38,133 nucleotides of DNA from Leptotrichia sp. oral taxon 215 str. W9775 (GCF_000469505.1 NZ_KI272826.1:1-38133); one strand, 5' to 3'. Positions 17,581 through 25,986 are shown, counted from the stretch's first letter. The notes: a model not told the origin generated them from the letters alone. Numbers and translations: made by a program.

Positions 17581-18920
17581 AAAAAATACTCATATCAGGA
17601 ACAATGAGCGGCAGCGGAAAAACTACAGTAAGTAGTATACTGATGTCAGCATTTCCAAATGTGGCCCCCTTTAAAGTGGGGCCTGACTATATAGATCCTG
17701 GATATCATGAACTTTTTACAGGAAATAAATCTCATAATCTGGATGCCTTCATGTTTGATGAGAAAACGTTGAAACATATATTTGATATGGGCTCAGAAGG
17801 CAAAAGCATAGCAATAACTGAGGGGGTTATGGGACTTTACGACGGAATTGGCCATGAAAAGGATAATTTCAGTACTGCACATCTGTCAAGAATTCTTGAT
17901 ATTCCAATAATTCTTGTAGTTAATGCAAAAGGGATTTCTACAAGTATTGCGGCAGAAATTCTTGGATTTAAATTATTTGATAAAAATGTTAAAATAAAGG
18001 GAGTTATTTTAAATAATGTTTCTTCTGAAAAATTGTATTTAAACTTGAAGGAAGCGGTAGAAAAATACACAGGAATTGAATGTGTAGGATATTTGCCTAG
18101 AAATGAAAAGCTTTCTGTGGAAAGCAGGCATCTGGGATTGAAGCAGGCTTTTGAACTGAAAGGCTCAAAAGAACTCGAAGAAAAAAAACAGCTTTTTAAG
18201 GAAATTGCGGAAAAATGTCTGGATTTAGAAAGAATATATGAAATAGCTGAAGAATTTGAAATTAAAGACAGTATGGCCAGCTTTGAGCCAATAAAGGATT
18301 TAAAGGATAAATATAAGGGGAAACGAGTAGGAATTGCTAAGGATGGGGCATTTTCATTTTATTATGAGTCTAATCTGGAACTGATGAAGTTTTCAGGATT
18401 GGAAATAGTGGAATTTAGCCCTGTAAAAGATAAAAAAATACCGGAAAACCTTGATATGATTTATCTTGGGGGAGGTTATCCTGAACTTTACTGGAAAGAG
18501 CTTACTGAAAATGTTTCCATGAAGGAAAGTATAAGACAGGCTTACGAACAGGGAATAAAAATTTATGCAGAATGTGGAGGATTTATTTATCTGGCAGACA
18601 GGCTGAATTTACTTGACGGAAACAGTGGAGATTTTTGTGGTCTGATAGATGTGGAAATTTCAATGAGAAACAGGCTTAACATTGGAAGATTCGGATATAT
18701 AAATATAGAAACTGAAAATGGAATTTACACGAAGGGGCATGAATTTCATTATTCGGAAGTTTCTGAAGATAATGAAAAAGATAAATTTTACAAAATAGAA
18801 AAAAATGATGGAAGAAACTGGACTTGTGGATATAGGAAAAAAAGCCTGCTGGCAGGCTATCCACATATTTCTTTCTATTCAAATATAGAATTCTTCAAAT
18901 ATTTAATAGAGGAATTGTAA
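17577..18920 (+). CDS. cbiA: Cobyrinate a,c-diamide synthase
   Basis: CbiA amidates the a and c side chains of cobyrinate with glutamine and ATP. The 447-residue protein has an N-terminal dethiobiotin-synthetase-like domain with the P-loop SGTMSGSGKTT (residues 7-17), followed by PFKVGPDYIDPGYH and TEGVMGLYDGIG. Its C-terminal class I glutamine amidotransferase domain has YLGGGYPELYW, the nucleophile cysteine in IYAECGGFIYLAD, and KGHEFHYSEV. It is the last gene of the riboswitch operon, overlapping cbiO by 4 bp, so cobalt import and this amidation are controlled together. cbiP, which does the remaining four amidations, is not in the window. Confidence 0.97.
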   Translation: MKKILISGTMSGSGKTTVSSILMSAFPNVAPFKVGPDYIDPGYHELFTGNKSHNLDAFMFDEKTLKHIFDMGSEGKSIAITEGVMGLYDGIGHEKDNFSTAHLSRILDIPIILVVNAKGISTSIAAEILGFKLFDKNVKIKGVILNNVSSEKLYLNLKEAVEKYTGIECVGYLPRNEKLSVESRHLGLKQAFELKGSKELEEKKQLFKEIAEKCLDLERIYEIAEEFEIKDSMASFEPIKDLKDKYKGKRVGIAKDGAFSFYYESNLELMKFSGLEIVEFSPVKDKKIPENLDMIYLGGGYPELYWKELTENVSMKESIRQAYEQGIKIYAECGGFIYLADRLNLLDGNSGDFCGLIDVEISMRNRLNIGRFGYINIETENGIYTKGHEFHYSEVSEDNEKDKFYKIEKNDGRNWTCGYRKKSLLAGYPHISFYSNIEFFKYLIEEL

Positions 18921-18940
18921 CAAAAACTTATTAAGAAAAT

Positions 18941-19105
18941 AAAAAACGATATTTATTCACTTTACAAAATTTTACTTATTTAAAACAGTCATTTATTAAG
19001 AAAAATCATAAACTCGCCTAAAGGTTCAGACAATGATTTTTTCTAATATTCATTTCCTGTTTTATCATTGTAAAATTTTGAATAAATTCATAAATATCAT
19101 TTTCT
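18941..19105. repeat. Long-hairpin intergenic repeat, copy 2
   Basis: This is a diverged second copy of the element at 13575-13737, about 165 bp. The ends AAAAAACGATATTTAT (18941-18956) and ATAAATATCATTTTCT (19090-19105) still pair over most of their length. The inner AGAAAAATCA/TGATTTTTTCT stem is kept, and the tip changes from GCC/GGC to GCC/GGT. Like copy 1, it sits directly after a cobalamin gene group (after cbiA) and before the next one (cbiC). No gene is seen in this gap. Confidence 0.8.
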
Positions 19106-19157
19106 ATATTATAATAAATTTTCTTAAATATAAATAACAGGAGGAATATAAGAAATT

Positions 19158-19802
19158 ATGTCATACATTAAGGATCCTAAGGGTATAGAAGTAAGAAGTT
19201 TTGAAATAATAACAGAAGGACTGGGAAACAGGGCAGATCATTTTGCTGAAAATGAAAAACCTATTGTAAAAAGGCTTGTACATACAACAGGGGATTTTGG
19301 ATATGCTGATATTACGGAATTTCATAATGATGCGGTAAATTGTGCCATGAAGGCGATAGAATCAGGATGTAAAATATACTGTGATACAAATATGATTGTA
19401 ACAGGACTTAATAAAATGGGGCTTGCAAAATTCGGGTGTTCAGCATATTGTCTTGTAAATGATGAGGAAGTGGCTAAAGAAGCCAAGGAAAGAGGAATTA
19501 CAAGATCAATGGTTGGAATAGAGAAAGCTGTAAAAGACAAGGATACGAAAATATTTCTGATAGGAAATGCACCGACAGCACTGTTTAAACTTCTTGAAGA
19601 AATAAGCAAGGAAGGTGTGGAAAAACCTCAACTGATTGCAGGAGTTCCTGTGGGATTTGTCGGATGTCCTGAATCAAAGGCGGCACTTTCAGACTATGAT
19701 GTTCCCTTTATAAGAACGAATGGAACAAAAGGGGGAAGTACAGTGGCTGTAGCAGTTCTGCACGGAATATTGTATCAGATGTTTGAAAGGGACAGATATT
19801 AG
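19158..19802 (+). CDS. cbiC: Cobalt-precorrin-8 methylmutase
   Basis: CbiC moves the C11 methyl group to C12, giving cobyrinate. The 214-residue protein has IEVRSFEIITEGL and RLVHTTGDFGYADITEFHNDAV, which contains the catalytic histidine. CDTNMIVTGLNKMGL, FLIGNAPTALFKLLEEI and the C-terminal GVPVGFVGCPESKAAL follow, then IRTNGTKGGSTVAVAVLHGIL. All positions and the length are standard. The nearest strong ribosome site (GGAGG, 19140-19144) is 13 bp from the ATG, longer than for its neighbours. It starts a group cbiC-cbiD-cbiE-cbiT after a long-hairpin repeat. Confidence 0.97.
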   Translation: MSYIKDPKGIEVRSFEIITEGLGNRADHFAENEKPIVKRLVHTTGDFGYADITEFHNDAVNCAMKAIESGCKIYCDTNMIVTGLNKMGLAKFGCSAYCLVNDEEVAKEAKERGITRSMVGIEKAVKDKDTKIFLIGNAPTALFKLLEEISKEGVEKPQLIAGVPVGFVGCPESKAALSDYDVPFIRTNGTKGGSTVAVAVLHGILYQMFERDRY

Positions 19803-19833
19803 AAACGGGATAGAAAGGGAAGGATGAAATTAA

Positions 19834-20952
19834 ATGGATGAATACCTCTATTTTCGTGGCAAAAAGCTAAGATATGGCTATACTACCGGAAGTTCAGCAA
19901 CGGCGGCCACAAAGGCGGCACTGATGTATCTTCTAGATGACAGTAAACACGATATACCTGAAGTGACAATTAAACTTCCCTCAGGAGATTCCCTTACAAT
20001 TAATGTAAATTCATTGGAAAAAAAGGAAAATAGCGTGCTGGCGTCTGTTATAAAAGACGGAGGGGATGATCCTGATGTTACCCATGGGCTGGAAATTTAT
20101 TCAAAGGTGAGCTTACGGAATGATTCAAAAATAAATATTTTTGGTGGAACAGGAGTGGGAAAAGTTACTAAAAAAGGGCTTCCTGTCGCACCAGGAAATT
20201 CAGCGATAAATCCTGTTCCTTTAAAAATGATAAGGGAAACAGTGGAAGAGATGCTACCTGAAGGATTGGGGGCAGATGTGGAAATATCTGTGCCTAAGGG
20301 GGAAGAAACTGCAAAAAAGACGTTAAATGCAAAACTGGGAATTATTGGTGGGATATCAATACTGGGAACAACTGGAATAGTGAAGCCCATGTCGGAAGAA
20401 TCGTGGAAGGCTTCCCTTGCAATAGAGCTTAAAATGGCACTTGAAAACGCTGGAAACAGTGAAGCGATATTTCTTTTTGGAAACAGAGGGAAGCAGTATC
20501 TCAGCGACAATTTCGATGACAATACATCGCAGGCAATTGTAATAAGTAATTTTGTTGGTTACATGTTTGACAGGGCGTGTGAATTTGAAGCAAAGAAAAT
20601 CTATTTTATTGGGGAACTGGGAAAGTTTGTAAAAGTTGCAGGAGGGATATTTCATACACACAGCAGGGTTTCCGATGCAAAAATGGAAATACTTACGGCA
20701 AATGCACTGCTTGTAGGGGAAAGTACAGAAAACATGAAGAAAATAATGTCTTCAAATACGACTGAGGAAGCTACAAAATATATTGAAAAGACGGAAGTTT
20801 ACAGTCTGCTGGCTGAAAAAGCGAAACAGAAATGCGAGGAATACTGCAGGAGAAACGGTTGGGAGCTGGAAGTTGAGACACTTATCATTTCTGCTGAAAA
20901 GGAAGTTCTTGGCAATAGCAGGCATTTTTTTGATAATTTTAAAAGAAAGTAG
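19834..20952 (+). CDS. cbiD: Cobalt-precorrin-5B (C1)-methyltransferase
   Basis: CbiD methylates C1 of the contracted ring in the anaerobic pathway; it is unrelated to the other methyltransferases here. The 372-residue protein opens with LRYGYTTGSSATAATKAALM. It has SVIKDGGDDPDVTHGLEIYS, NIFGGTGVGKVTKKGLPVAPG and INPVPLKMIRE. The glycine-rich GIIGGISILGTTGIVKPMSEESW is characteristic of the family. AGGIFHTHSRVSDAKMEIL is in the C-terminal part. Presence of cbiD, with cbiK and cbiG, fixes the pathway as oxygen-independent. Confidence 0.97.
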   Translation: MDEYLYFRGKKLRYGYTTGSSATAATKAALMYLLDDSKHDIPEVTIKLPSGDSLTINVNSLEKKENSVLASVIKDGGDDPDVTHGLEIYSKVSLRNDSKINIFGGTGVGKVTKKGLPVAPGNSAINPVPLKMIRETVEEMLPEGLGADVEISVPKGEETAKKTLNAKLGIIGGISILGTTGIVKPMSEESWKASLAIELKMALENAGNSEAIFLFGNRGKQYLSDNFDDNTSQAIVISNFVGYMFDRACEFEAKKIYFIGELGKFVKVAGGIFHTHSRVSDAKMEILTANALLVGESTENMKKIMSSNTTEEATKYIEKTEVYSLLAEKAKQKCEEYCRRNGWELEVETLIISAEKEVLGNSRHFFDNFKRK

Positions 20953-20985
20953 AAATAACAAAAAATAAAGAAAAACAGGTGAATC

Positions 20986-21633
20986 ATGAAAATAAATGTA
21001 GTAGGCTTGGGTCCAGGGAATATAAAATATATTTCTTCTGCTGGAATTGATTGTATAAAGGAAGCTGAAATTTTAGTTGGAAGTGCAAGGCAGCTTTCAG
21101 ATCTGAAAAGTGTCATTTCAGAAAAACAGGAAATATATATATTAGGTAAACTGGGAGAACTTGTAACTTATTTAAAGGAAAATATTGGAAAGAAAATAAC
21201 GGTTATTGTGTCGGGGGATACAGGATATTACAGTTTAGTGCCTTATCTGTCAAAAAATTTATCTAAGGACATTCTGAATATTATTCCTAATATATCATCC
21301 TACCAGTACCTGTTTTCCAGACTGGGAGAAAACTGGCAGAATTTCAGGCTGGCAAGTGTGCATGGCAGGGAATTTGATTATATTAAAAATATAGATGATA
21401 GGGATTTTGAAGGATTGGTACTGCTTACAGATGATATCCGGAATCCTTATGAGATAACAAAAAAATTATATAATAACGGAATACGGGGTGTAACAGTAAT
21501 AGTCGGAGAAAATTTATCCTATGATGATGAAAAGATAACTATACTCGAAATAGAAGATTATGAAAGATTAAACAGGAAATTTGATATGAATGTACTTGTT
21601 TTAAAGAAAGGCGAAAATTATGCACATATATGA
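20986..21633 (+). CDS. cbiE: Cobalt-precorrin-7 (C5)-methyltransferase
   Basis: CbiE is a tetrapyrrole methylase that adds the C5 methyl group. The 215-residue protein opens with INVVGLGPGNIKYISSAG, has LVGSARQLSDL, the conserved VSGDTGYYSL and NIIPNISSYQYLFSRLGENW. ASVHGR and VGENLSYDDEKI complete the CbiE pattern. It overlaps cbiT by 14 bp. In many bacteria the two are one protein (CobL), so the overlap keeps their equal production. The CAGGTGA site ahead of the ATG is moderate. Confidence 0.95.
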   Translation: MKINVVGLGPGNIKYISSAGIDCIKEAEILVGSARQLSDLKSVISEKQEIYILGKLGELVTYLKENIGKKITVIVSGDTGYYSLVPYLSKNLSKDILNIIPNISSYQYLFSRLGENWQNFRLASVHGREFDYIKNIDDRDFEGLVLLTDDIRNPYEITKKLYNNGIRGVTVIVGENLSYDDEKITILEIEDYERLNRKFDMNVLVLKKGENYAHI

Positions 21634-22183
21634 TAAGGAATTTACACAGATAGAATTACCGATGACAAAGCAGGAAATAAGGGCGGTTTCTATTGCGAAA
21701 CTCATGTTGAAGCCTGATTCTGTCCTGATTGATGTGGGGGCGGGAACAGGAACGATAGGAATAGAAGCTGCAACTTATATGCCACAGGGAAAAGTTTATG
21801 CAATAGAAAAGGAAGGAAAGGGATTAAATACAATAAAACTGAATGCAGAAAAGTTTAATCTTACTAACTTTGAGTTAATTCATGGAAAGGCACCTGACGC
21901 CATTCCGGATATTCCTTATGACAGAATGTTTATCGGCGGGTCAACTGGAGGGATAGAGGAAATTATAAATCACTTTTTAAATCATGCAAAAGATGAAGCT
22001 ATACTTGTTATTAACTGCATTACACTTGAAACACAGGCTAAATCTCTGGAAATTTTGAAGGAAAAAGGCTTTGAGGATATAGAAGTTGTTACGGTTACTG
22101 TCGGCAGGGCAAAAAAAGTAGGACCATATACTATGATGTATGGAGAAAATCCTATCTGTATAATTAAGGTTGTGAAGAAATAA
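21620..22183 (+). CDS. cbiT: Cobalt-precorrin-6B (C15)-methyltransferase (decarboxylating)
   Basis: CbiT methylates C15 and removes the C12 acetate carboxyl. The 187-residue Rossmann methyltransferase has LPMTKQEIRAVSIAKL and the SAM-binding loop LIDVGAGTGTIGIEAA. The acidic end of strand two is VYAIEKEGKGLNTI, and FELIHGKAPDAIPDIPYDRMFIGGSTGGIEEI follows. VINCITLETQAKSLEIL and the C-terminal GPYTMMYGENPICII close it. It is the last gene of the cbiC-D-E-T group; an unrelated block begins after it. Confidence 0.96.
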   Translation: MHIYDKEFTQIELPMTKQEIRAVSIAKLMLKPDSVLIDVGAGTGTIGIEAATYMPQGKVYAIEKEGKGLNTIKLNAEKFNLTNFELIHGKAPDAIPDIPYDRMFIGGSTGGIEEIINHFLNHAKDEAILVINCITLETQAKSLEILKEKGFEDIEVVTVTVGRAKKVGPYTMMYGENPICIIKVVKK

Positions 22184-22224
22184 GAGACGGTAAGACCTCG
22201 TTTATAATTTTTTAAATTACAGAC

Positions 22225-22344
22225 TATATTCCTTAAAAAGTTTAAAAAATTAAAATTATAGGAATATATTCCTGAAAATATAAAATTTACAAAAAAAACA
22301 GGATTATATTCCGTAAAATTTGATTTTTGAATAAAAAAGGGGTA
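22225..22344 (+). repeat. Three 40-bp-spaced TATATTCC boxes upstream of the ATPase gene
   Basis: TATATTCC-NN-AAAA occurs at 22225, 22265 and 22305, exactly 40 bp apart. The second and third boxes are within the palindrome-like GGAATATATTCC and GGATTATATTCC, and each unit ends in AGGA or a similar run. The third box lies just upstream of the -35 hexamer. Four helical turns between boxes would put bound proteins on the same face of the DNA. This looks like an operator array, but no cognate regulator is visible. Confidence 0.6.
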
Positions 22345-22348
22345 TAAT
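22320..22348 (+). promoter_or_regulatory. Promoter of the DUF4143-type ATPase gene
   Basis: TTGATT (22320-22325) and TATAAT (22343-22348) are separated by 17 bp and sit 24 bp before the ATPase start codon. The third TATATTCC box is directly adjacent, so binding there could block or assist RNA polymerase. Confidence 0.65.
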
Positions 22349-22371
22349 TTAAAAGGAAATGAGGTGTTAAA

Positions 22372-23610
22372 ATGATAAGAATAGATCGAAAAGAATATTT
22401 AGATTTTTTAGTAAAATCAAAAGACAGGCAGATAATAAAGGTCGTATCTGGTGTAAGAAGATGTGGAAAATCCACTCTCTTTGAGATATATAAAGATTTT
22501 CTGCTTGAAAATGGAGTTGCAAAAAATCAGATTATATCTATAAATTTTGAAGATATGGATTATGAAGAACTTACAGATTATAAAAAACTTTACGAATATA
22601 TAAAATCTAAAATGATTAAAGATAAAAGGAATTATATATTTTTAGATGAAATTCAGCATGTGGATAAATTTGAAAAAGTTGTAGACAGCCTTTTTATAAA
22701 AGAAAATACAGACCTGTATATAACAGGCTCCAATGCCTATTTTATGTCTGGCGAGCTGGCAACCCTTTTAAGTGGGCGTTATATAGAACTGAAAATGCTG
22801 CCTTTATCATTTAAGGAGTATTATCAGGCTAAATTAGAGTATGAAAAACTGGAGCAAAAGGAAAATAGGATATCAAAAACACTTATACAATATTATAATG
22901 AATATATAGTAAACAGTTCGTTTCCTTATACTTTACAGTTGGACAGTGATTTGAAAAATATACATGAATATTTAAGTGGGATATATAACTCTGTGCTTTT
23001 AAAAGATATAGTTGCAAGATTGAAAATTTCAGATGTGATGAGACTTGAAAGTGTCGTGAAGTATATATTTGATAATATTGGCAATTTGACTTCGCTTTCA
23101 AAAATAGGGAATACCCTAACTTCAATGGGAAGAAAAACAGATGTAAAAACCATTGAAAAATATATTAGAGGACTTACTGACAGTTTACTTGTGCATGAAG
23201 TTAGCAGATATAATATAAAAGGGAAAGAATTCCTATCTACATTATCAAAATATTATGTTGCAGATTTAGGGCTTAGACAGATGATTTTAGGTAACAGAAA
23301 TATAGATATGGGACATATACTGGAAAATGTAATTTATCTTGAACTGCTCAGAAGAAAAGGCAATGTATATGTTGGGCAGTTTGATAAAAATGAAATTGAT
23401 TTTGTTGTTATTAATTCAAATGAAATTGAATATTATCAGGTCGCTTTGACTGTCTTAGATGAAAATACTTTAAAAAGGGAACTGGATGCCTTTAAAAATA
23501 TTAAGGATAACTATCCGAAGTATCTTATAACTTTAGATGATGTAATGGTGAATACCGACTATGACGGAATAAAGGTTGTAAATGCTCTGGAGTGGTTGTT
23601 GAGGAATTAG
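22372..23610 (+). CDS. ATP-binding protein of the AAA_14 / DUF4143 family
   Basis: This 412-residue protein has an N-terminal AAA-type domain with Walker A SGVRRCGKSTLF (about 26-37) and Walker B NYIFLDEIQHVDKFE (about 87-100). The sensor-like ITGSNAYFMSGELATLLSGR follows, and then LPLSFKEYY. The C-terminal DUF4143 part includes KYYVADLGLRQMIL, the strongly conserved GHILENVIYLELLRRKGNVYVG, and a PD-(D/E)XK-like EIDFVVINSNEIEYYQVAL. Such proteins are common in anaerobes, often in variable numbers, and their role is not established. Defence or nucleic-acid functions have been suggested from the nuclease-like fold. It has its own promoter and operator-like boxes, and it splits the cobalamin cluster between cbiT and cbiL. 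Nothing links it to cobalamin. Confidence 0.9.
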   Translation: MIRIDRKEYLDFLVKSKDRQIIKVVSGVRRCGKSTLFEIYKDFLLENGVAKNQIISINFEDMDYEELTDYKKLYEYIKSKMIKDKRNYIFLDEIQHVDKFEKVVDSLFIKENTDLYITGSNAYFMSGELATLLSGRYIELKMLPLSFKEYYQAKLEYEKLEQKENRISKTLIQYYNEYIVNSSFPYTLQLDSDLKNIHEYLSGIYNSVLLKDIVARLKISDVMRLESVVKYIFDNIGNLTSLSKIGNTLTSMGRKTDVKTIEKYIRGLTDSLLVHEVSRYNIKGKEFLSTLSKYYVADLGLRQMILGNRNIDMGHILENVIYLELLRRKGNVYVGQFDKNEIDFVVINSNEIEYYQVALTVLDENTLKRELDAFKNIKDNYPKYLITLDDVMVNTDYDGIKVVNALEWLLRN

Positions 23611-23626
23611 GTAAAACCGTAAAATT

Positions 23627-23642
23627 AAAGAAAATTTTCTTT
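23627..23642 (+). terminator. Possible weak terminator after the ATPase gene
   Basis: AAAGAAAATTTTCTTT is a perfect 16-bp palindrome 17 bp downstream of the stop codon, followed by a short T-rich run. The stem is all A/T except one pair, so its strength is doubtful. A TTGACA-like element follows at about 23653, which could drive the next gene. Confidence 0.3.
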
Positions 23643-23802
23643 GTTTACGATAACTTTAGTCTTGACATTATCTTTTGAAAATCAATCAATGGAAAAAATG
23701 GAAGTTTCTAATATTGAAAACAAATTGATTGTTAAGTATGGAAAATTTTCAAAAATTAAACTTAATATATTTTTTTAAATTTTAATTGGGAGGATGAGTT
23801 TA

Positions 23803-24474
23803 TTGGAATTAGAAATTATGGAATTAAAAAGTAGTGAAAATTATGATGCTAAGTTAAAAGAAATTGAATTTTATAAAAATTCAAAAATACATCAATGTAT
23901 GTTACCTTATGTTGGCTTTAAATATGAAGAATATAGAGTATTATTAGTTGCTGAAAGTCATTACCTTGAAAATGAAGAAGATAGAAAAAAAGTAGATAAT
24001 TTTGAAAAATGGTATGGGGATAAAGGAAATATTTCTTTATCTTGTCCTAAATATATATACACAAGAGGAGTAGTAGATGAATGTTTTTCTAGAGGAAATG
24101 TTTTTTTTCAAAGAATAAAAAAAGAACTTGAAAAAGCAAATATTGATATAAAATATTTTTGGGAAAGAGTTTCATTCATGAATTTTTTTGTAGTTCCTTC
24201 AACAAATGGAAGTAGAGGAATAATAGCTACAAAGGAAATGAAAGAAAAGTCTTTAAATAATTTTGAAGAAGTAATTAAAGTGTTGAAACCGAATTATATA
24301 TTATTTCTTAGTAAAAAAAGTTATTGTATTTTTGAAAAACAGAATTCAGAATCCTTAAAAAATACTTACACTTTTTGTCACCCTGCTTCAGCATGGTGGT
24401 ATAGAAAAAGAAAAGATGGGGGAAAATCAAGTGATGAATTCAGAGAAAAAATAGAAATTATTTTCAAAATTTAA
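23803..24474 (+). CDS. Unrecognised protein, faint uracil-DNA-glycosylase-like pattern
   Basis: About 223 residues, no signal peptide or membrane segment. I do not recognise the family with certainty. Three short elements recall the uracil-DNA glycosylase superfamily order: an early strand YRVLLVAESHY (a GE-type loop), a central FFVVPSTNG, and a late strand KPNYILFLSKKSY followed by CHPASAWWYR, like an HPS motif. The typical G-E/D-x-P-G loop is not intact, so activity on uracil is not supported. Of the possible starts, TTG at 23803 is best: GGGAGG lies 9 bp upstream. The ATG at 23794 directly abuts that sequence and is unlikely to be used, and an ATG at 23818 has no site. A/T-rich wobble use is stronger than in the cob genes. 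The preceding 23643-23787 stretch has no other gene. Confidence 0.7.
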   Translation: MELEIMELKSSENYDAKLKEIEFYKNSKIHQCMLPYVGFKYEEYRVLLVAESHYLENEEDRKKVDNFEKWYGDKGNISLSCPKYIYTRGVVDECFSRGNVFFQRIKKELEKANIDIKYFWERVSFMNFFVVPSTNGSRGIIATKEMKEKSLNNFEEVIKVLKPNYILFLSKKSYCIFEKQNSESLKNTYTFCHPASAWWYRKRKDGGKSSDEFREKIEIIFKI

Positions 24475-24495
24475 TAATGTAAAAAAGGAAGAGAT

Positions 24496-25212
24496 ATGAC
24501 TAACAAATTTTACGGAATAGGTGTCGGAGTGGGAGATCCTGAGGAGATAACTCTGAAAGCGATAAACACCTTAAAAAAATTAGATGTGGTGATATTGCCT
24601 GAAGCTAAAAAGGATGATGGCAGTGTGGCCTATGAAATAGCAAAACAGTACATGAAGGAAGATGTGGAAAAGATTTTTGTAGAATTTCCCATGTTAAAAT
24701 CACTTGAAGAAAGGGAAAATGCAAGAAAAAAGAATGCAAAAATAGTTCAGGATTTATTAGATGAAGGAAAGAATGTAGGATTCTTAACTATTGGTGATAC
24801 AATGACATATAGCACTTATGTGTACATTTTAGAGCATTTGCCAAAGAAATATCCAGTTGAGACTATTCCAGGGGTTTCATCATTTGTTGATATGGCATCG
24901 AGGTTTAATTTTCCTCTTATGATAGGAGATGAAACTTTAAAGGTTGTATCGCTTAATAGGAAAACTGACATTGAATCTGAACTGGAAAATAATGACAATA
25001 TAGTTTTTATGAAAGTCAGCAGAAATTTTGAAAAATTAAAACAGGCACTTGTAAAAACAGGTACAATAGACAAAGTCATTATGGTTTCAAACTGCGGGAA
25101 GGAAAATCAGAAGGTTTATTATGATATAAAAAATTTAGTTGAAGATGATATTCCATATTTTACAACGATGATTGTTAAAAAGGGCGGATTTGAAAAGTGG
25201 AGGAGAGATTAG
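24496..25212 (+). CDS. cbiL: Cobalt-factor II / cobalt-precorrin-2 C20-methyltransferase
   Basis: CbiL adds the C20 methyl group, the first methylation after cobalt insertion. The 238-residue tetrapyrrole methylase opens FYGIGVGVGDPEEITLKAI. It has the family's LPEAKKDDGSVAYEIA and FPMLKSLEER, then the SAM-loop segment FLTIGDTMTYSTYVYI and ETIPGVSSFVDMASR. FMKVSRNFEKL and VSNCGKENQKVYYDI are in the C-terminal half. The AGGAAGAG site is strong. It is placed downstream of two unrelated genes, so the cob cluster was interrupted between cbiT and cbiL. Confidence 0.95.
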   Translation: MTNKFYGIGVGVGDPEEITLKAINTLKKLDVVILPEAKKDDGSVAYEIAKQYMKEDVEKIFVEFPMLKSLEERENARKKNAKIVQDLLDEGKNVGFLTIGDTMTYSTYVYILEHLPKKYPVETIPGVSSFVDMASRFNFPLMIGDETLKVVSLNRKTDIESELENNDNIVFMKVSRNFEKLKQALVKTGTIDKVIMVSNCGKENQKVYYDIKNLVEDDIPYFTTMIVKKGGFEKWRRD

Positions 25213-25245
25213 AAAACAAATTATTTATTTAATAGGAGAAGAGGG

Positions 25246-25935
25246 ATGAAAATGAAAAAAATACTGGCTACATTATTTTTAGCTATTCTGTTTCAAGGAG
25301 TTGCAGAAACAATTGTAAAAGGAACTTATGATACAAAGAAAAAAAGATACACGGAATTGAGTCAAACTTTTGAAAAGGAAATAAATTTGAGTTATGCATT
25401 GCCAACTGATAAAAAAGATACAGTAACGTATAAAACTGAAAATTATGATATTTTAGTGAGAAAAAGTGATTTATTGGAATTATACAACAGAAAAAGGGAG
25501 AAAAAAGAGAATAATATAAAAGATAATATTTCTGATAAGGATAAAAAATTGGATTATGTTCGTAATTATATTGCTGAATTAGTGGAGAGCAACAGGGCAG
25601 TTATTTATGAAAGAAAAACAAAAAAAGAAATAAAAAATATTGTAAAAGTAAAATACAGTAACGATATTTACTATGATGCGGGAAGAGGTTCAAATTACGA
25701 TGGTTATAAATTTTATACAGATAAAAGTTTGTCACAGGAAATCATGAAATTTGATATTATAACACAATTTGGAATTGCTATTCACAGCAGTTTGGGAGAT
25801 AATCCATATAATAGAGAATTGACAGAAAAGGAAAAAGAATACAGAGAAAAAAATGGAAATCATTTTGAAGAATTAAAGGCATTGTATAAGAAAGCTGTTC
25901 AAAATCCGAATGTTGAACAAAAAATTAGTTATTAG
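25246..25935 (+). CDS. Exported protein of unknown function
   Basis: A 229-residue protein with an N-terminal signal peptide (MKMKKILATLFLAILFQGVAE, cleavage likely near residue 21), no lipobox and no later membrane segment. The mature protein is rich in Lys, Glu, Asp and Tyr. A basic, low-complexity stretch (about 85-105) links an N-terminal part to a domain with YVRNYIAELVESNRAVIY, a repeated tyrosine/glycine segment (YYDAGRGSNYDGYKFY) and a final helix with HFEELKALYKKAV. I recognise no family. The start at 25246 follows AGGAG at 7 bp. It lies between cbiL and a decayed gene, and its compositional bias differs from the cob enzymes, as does that of the two following frames. Confidence 0.7.
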   Translation: MKMKKILATLFLAILFQGVAETIVKGTYDTKKKRYTELSQTFEKEINLSYALPTDKKDTVTYKTENYDILVRKSDLLELYNRKREKKENNIKDNISDKDKKLDYVRNYIAELVESNRAVIYERKTKKEIKNIVKVKYSNDIYYDAGRGSNYDGYKFYTDKSLSQEIMKFDIITQFGIAIHSSLGDNPYNRELTEKEKEYREKNGNHFEELKALYKKAVQNPNVEQKISY

Positions 25936-25986
25936 TAAAAAATATTTGATAAGTTATTTTTGAAATTAATATAAATGGGGGGAAAA

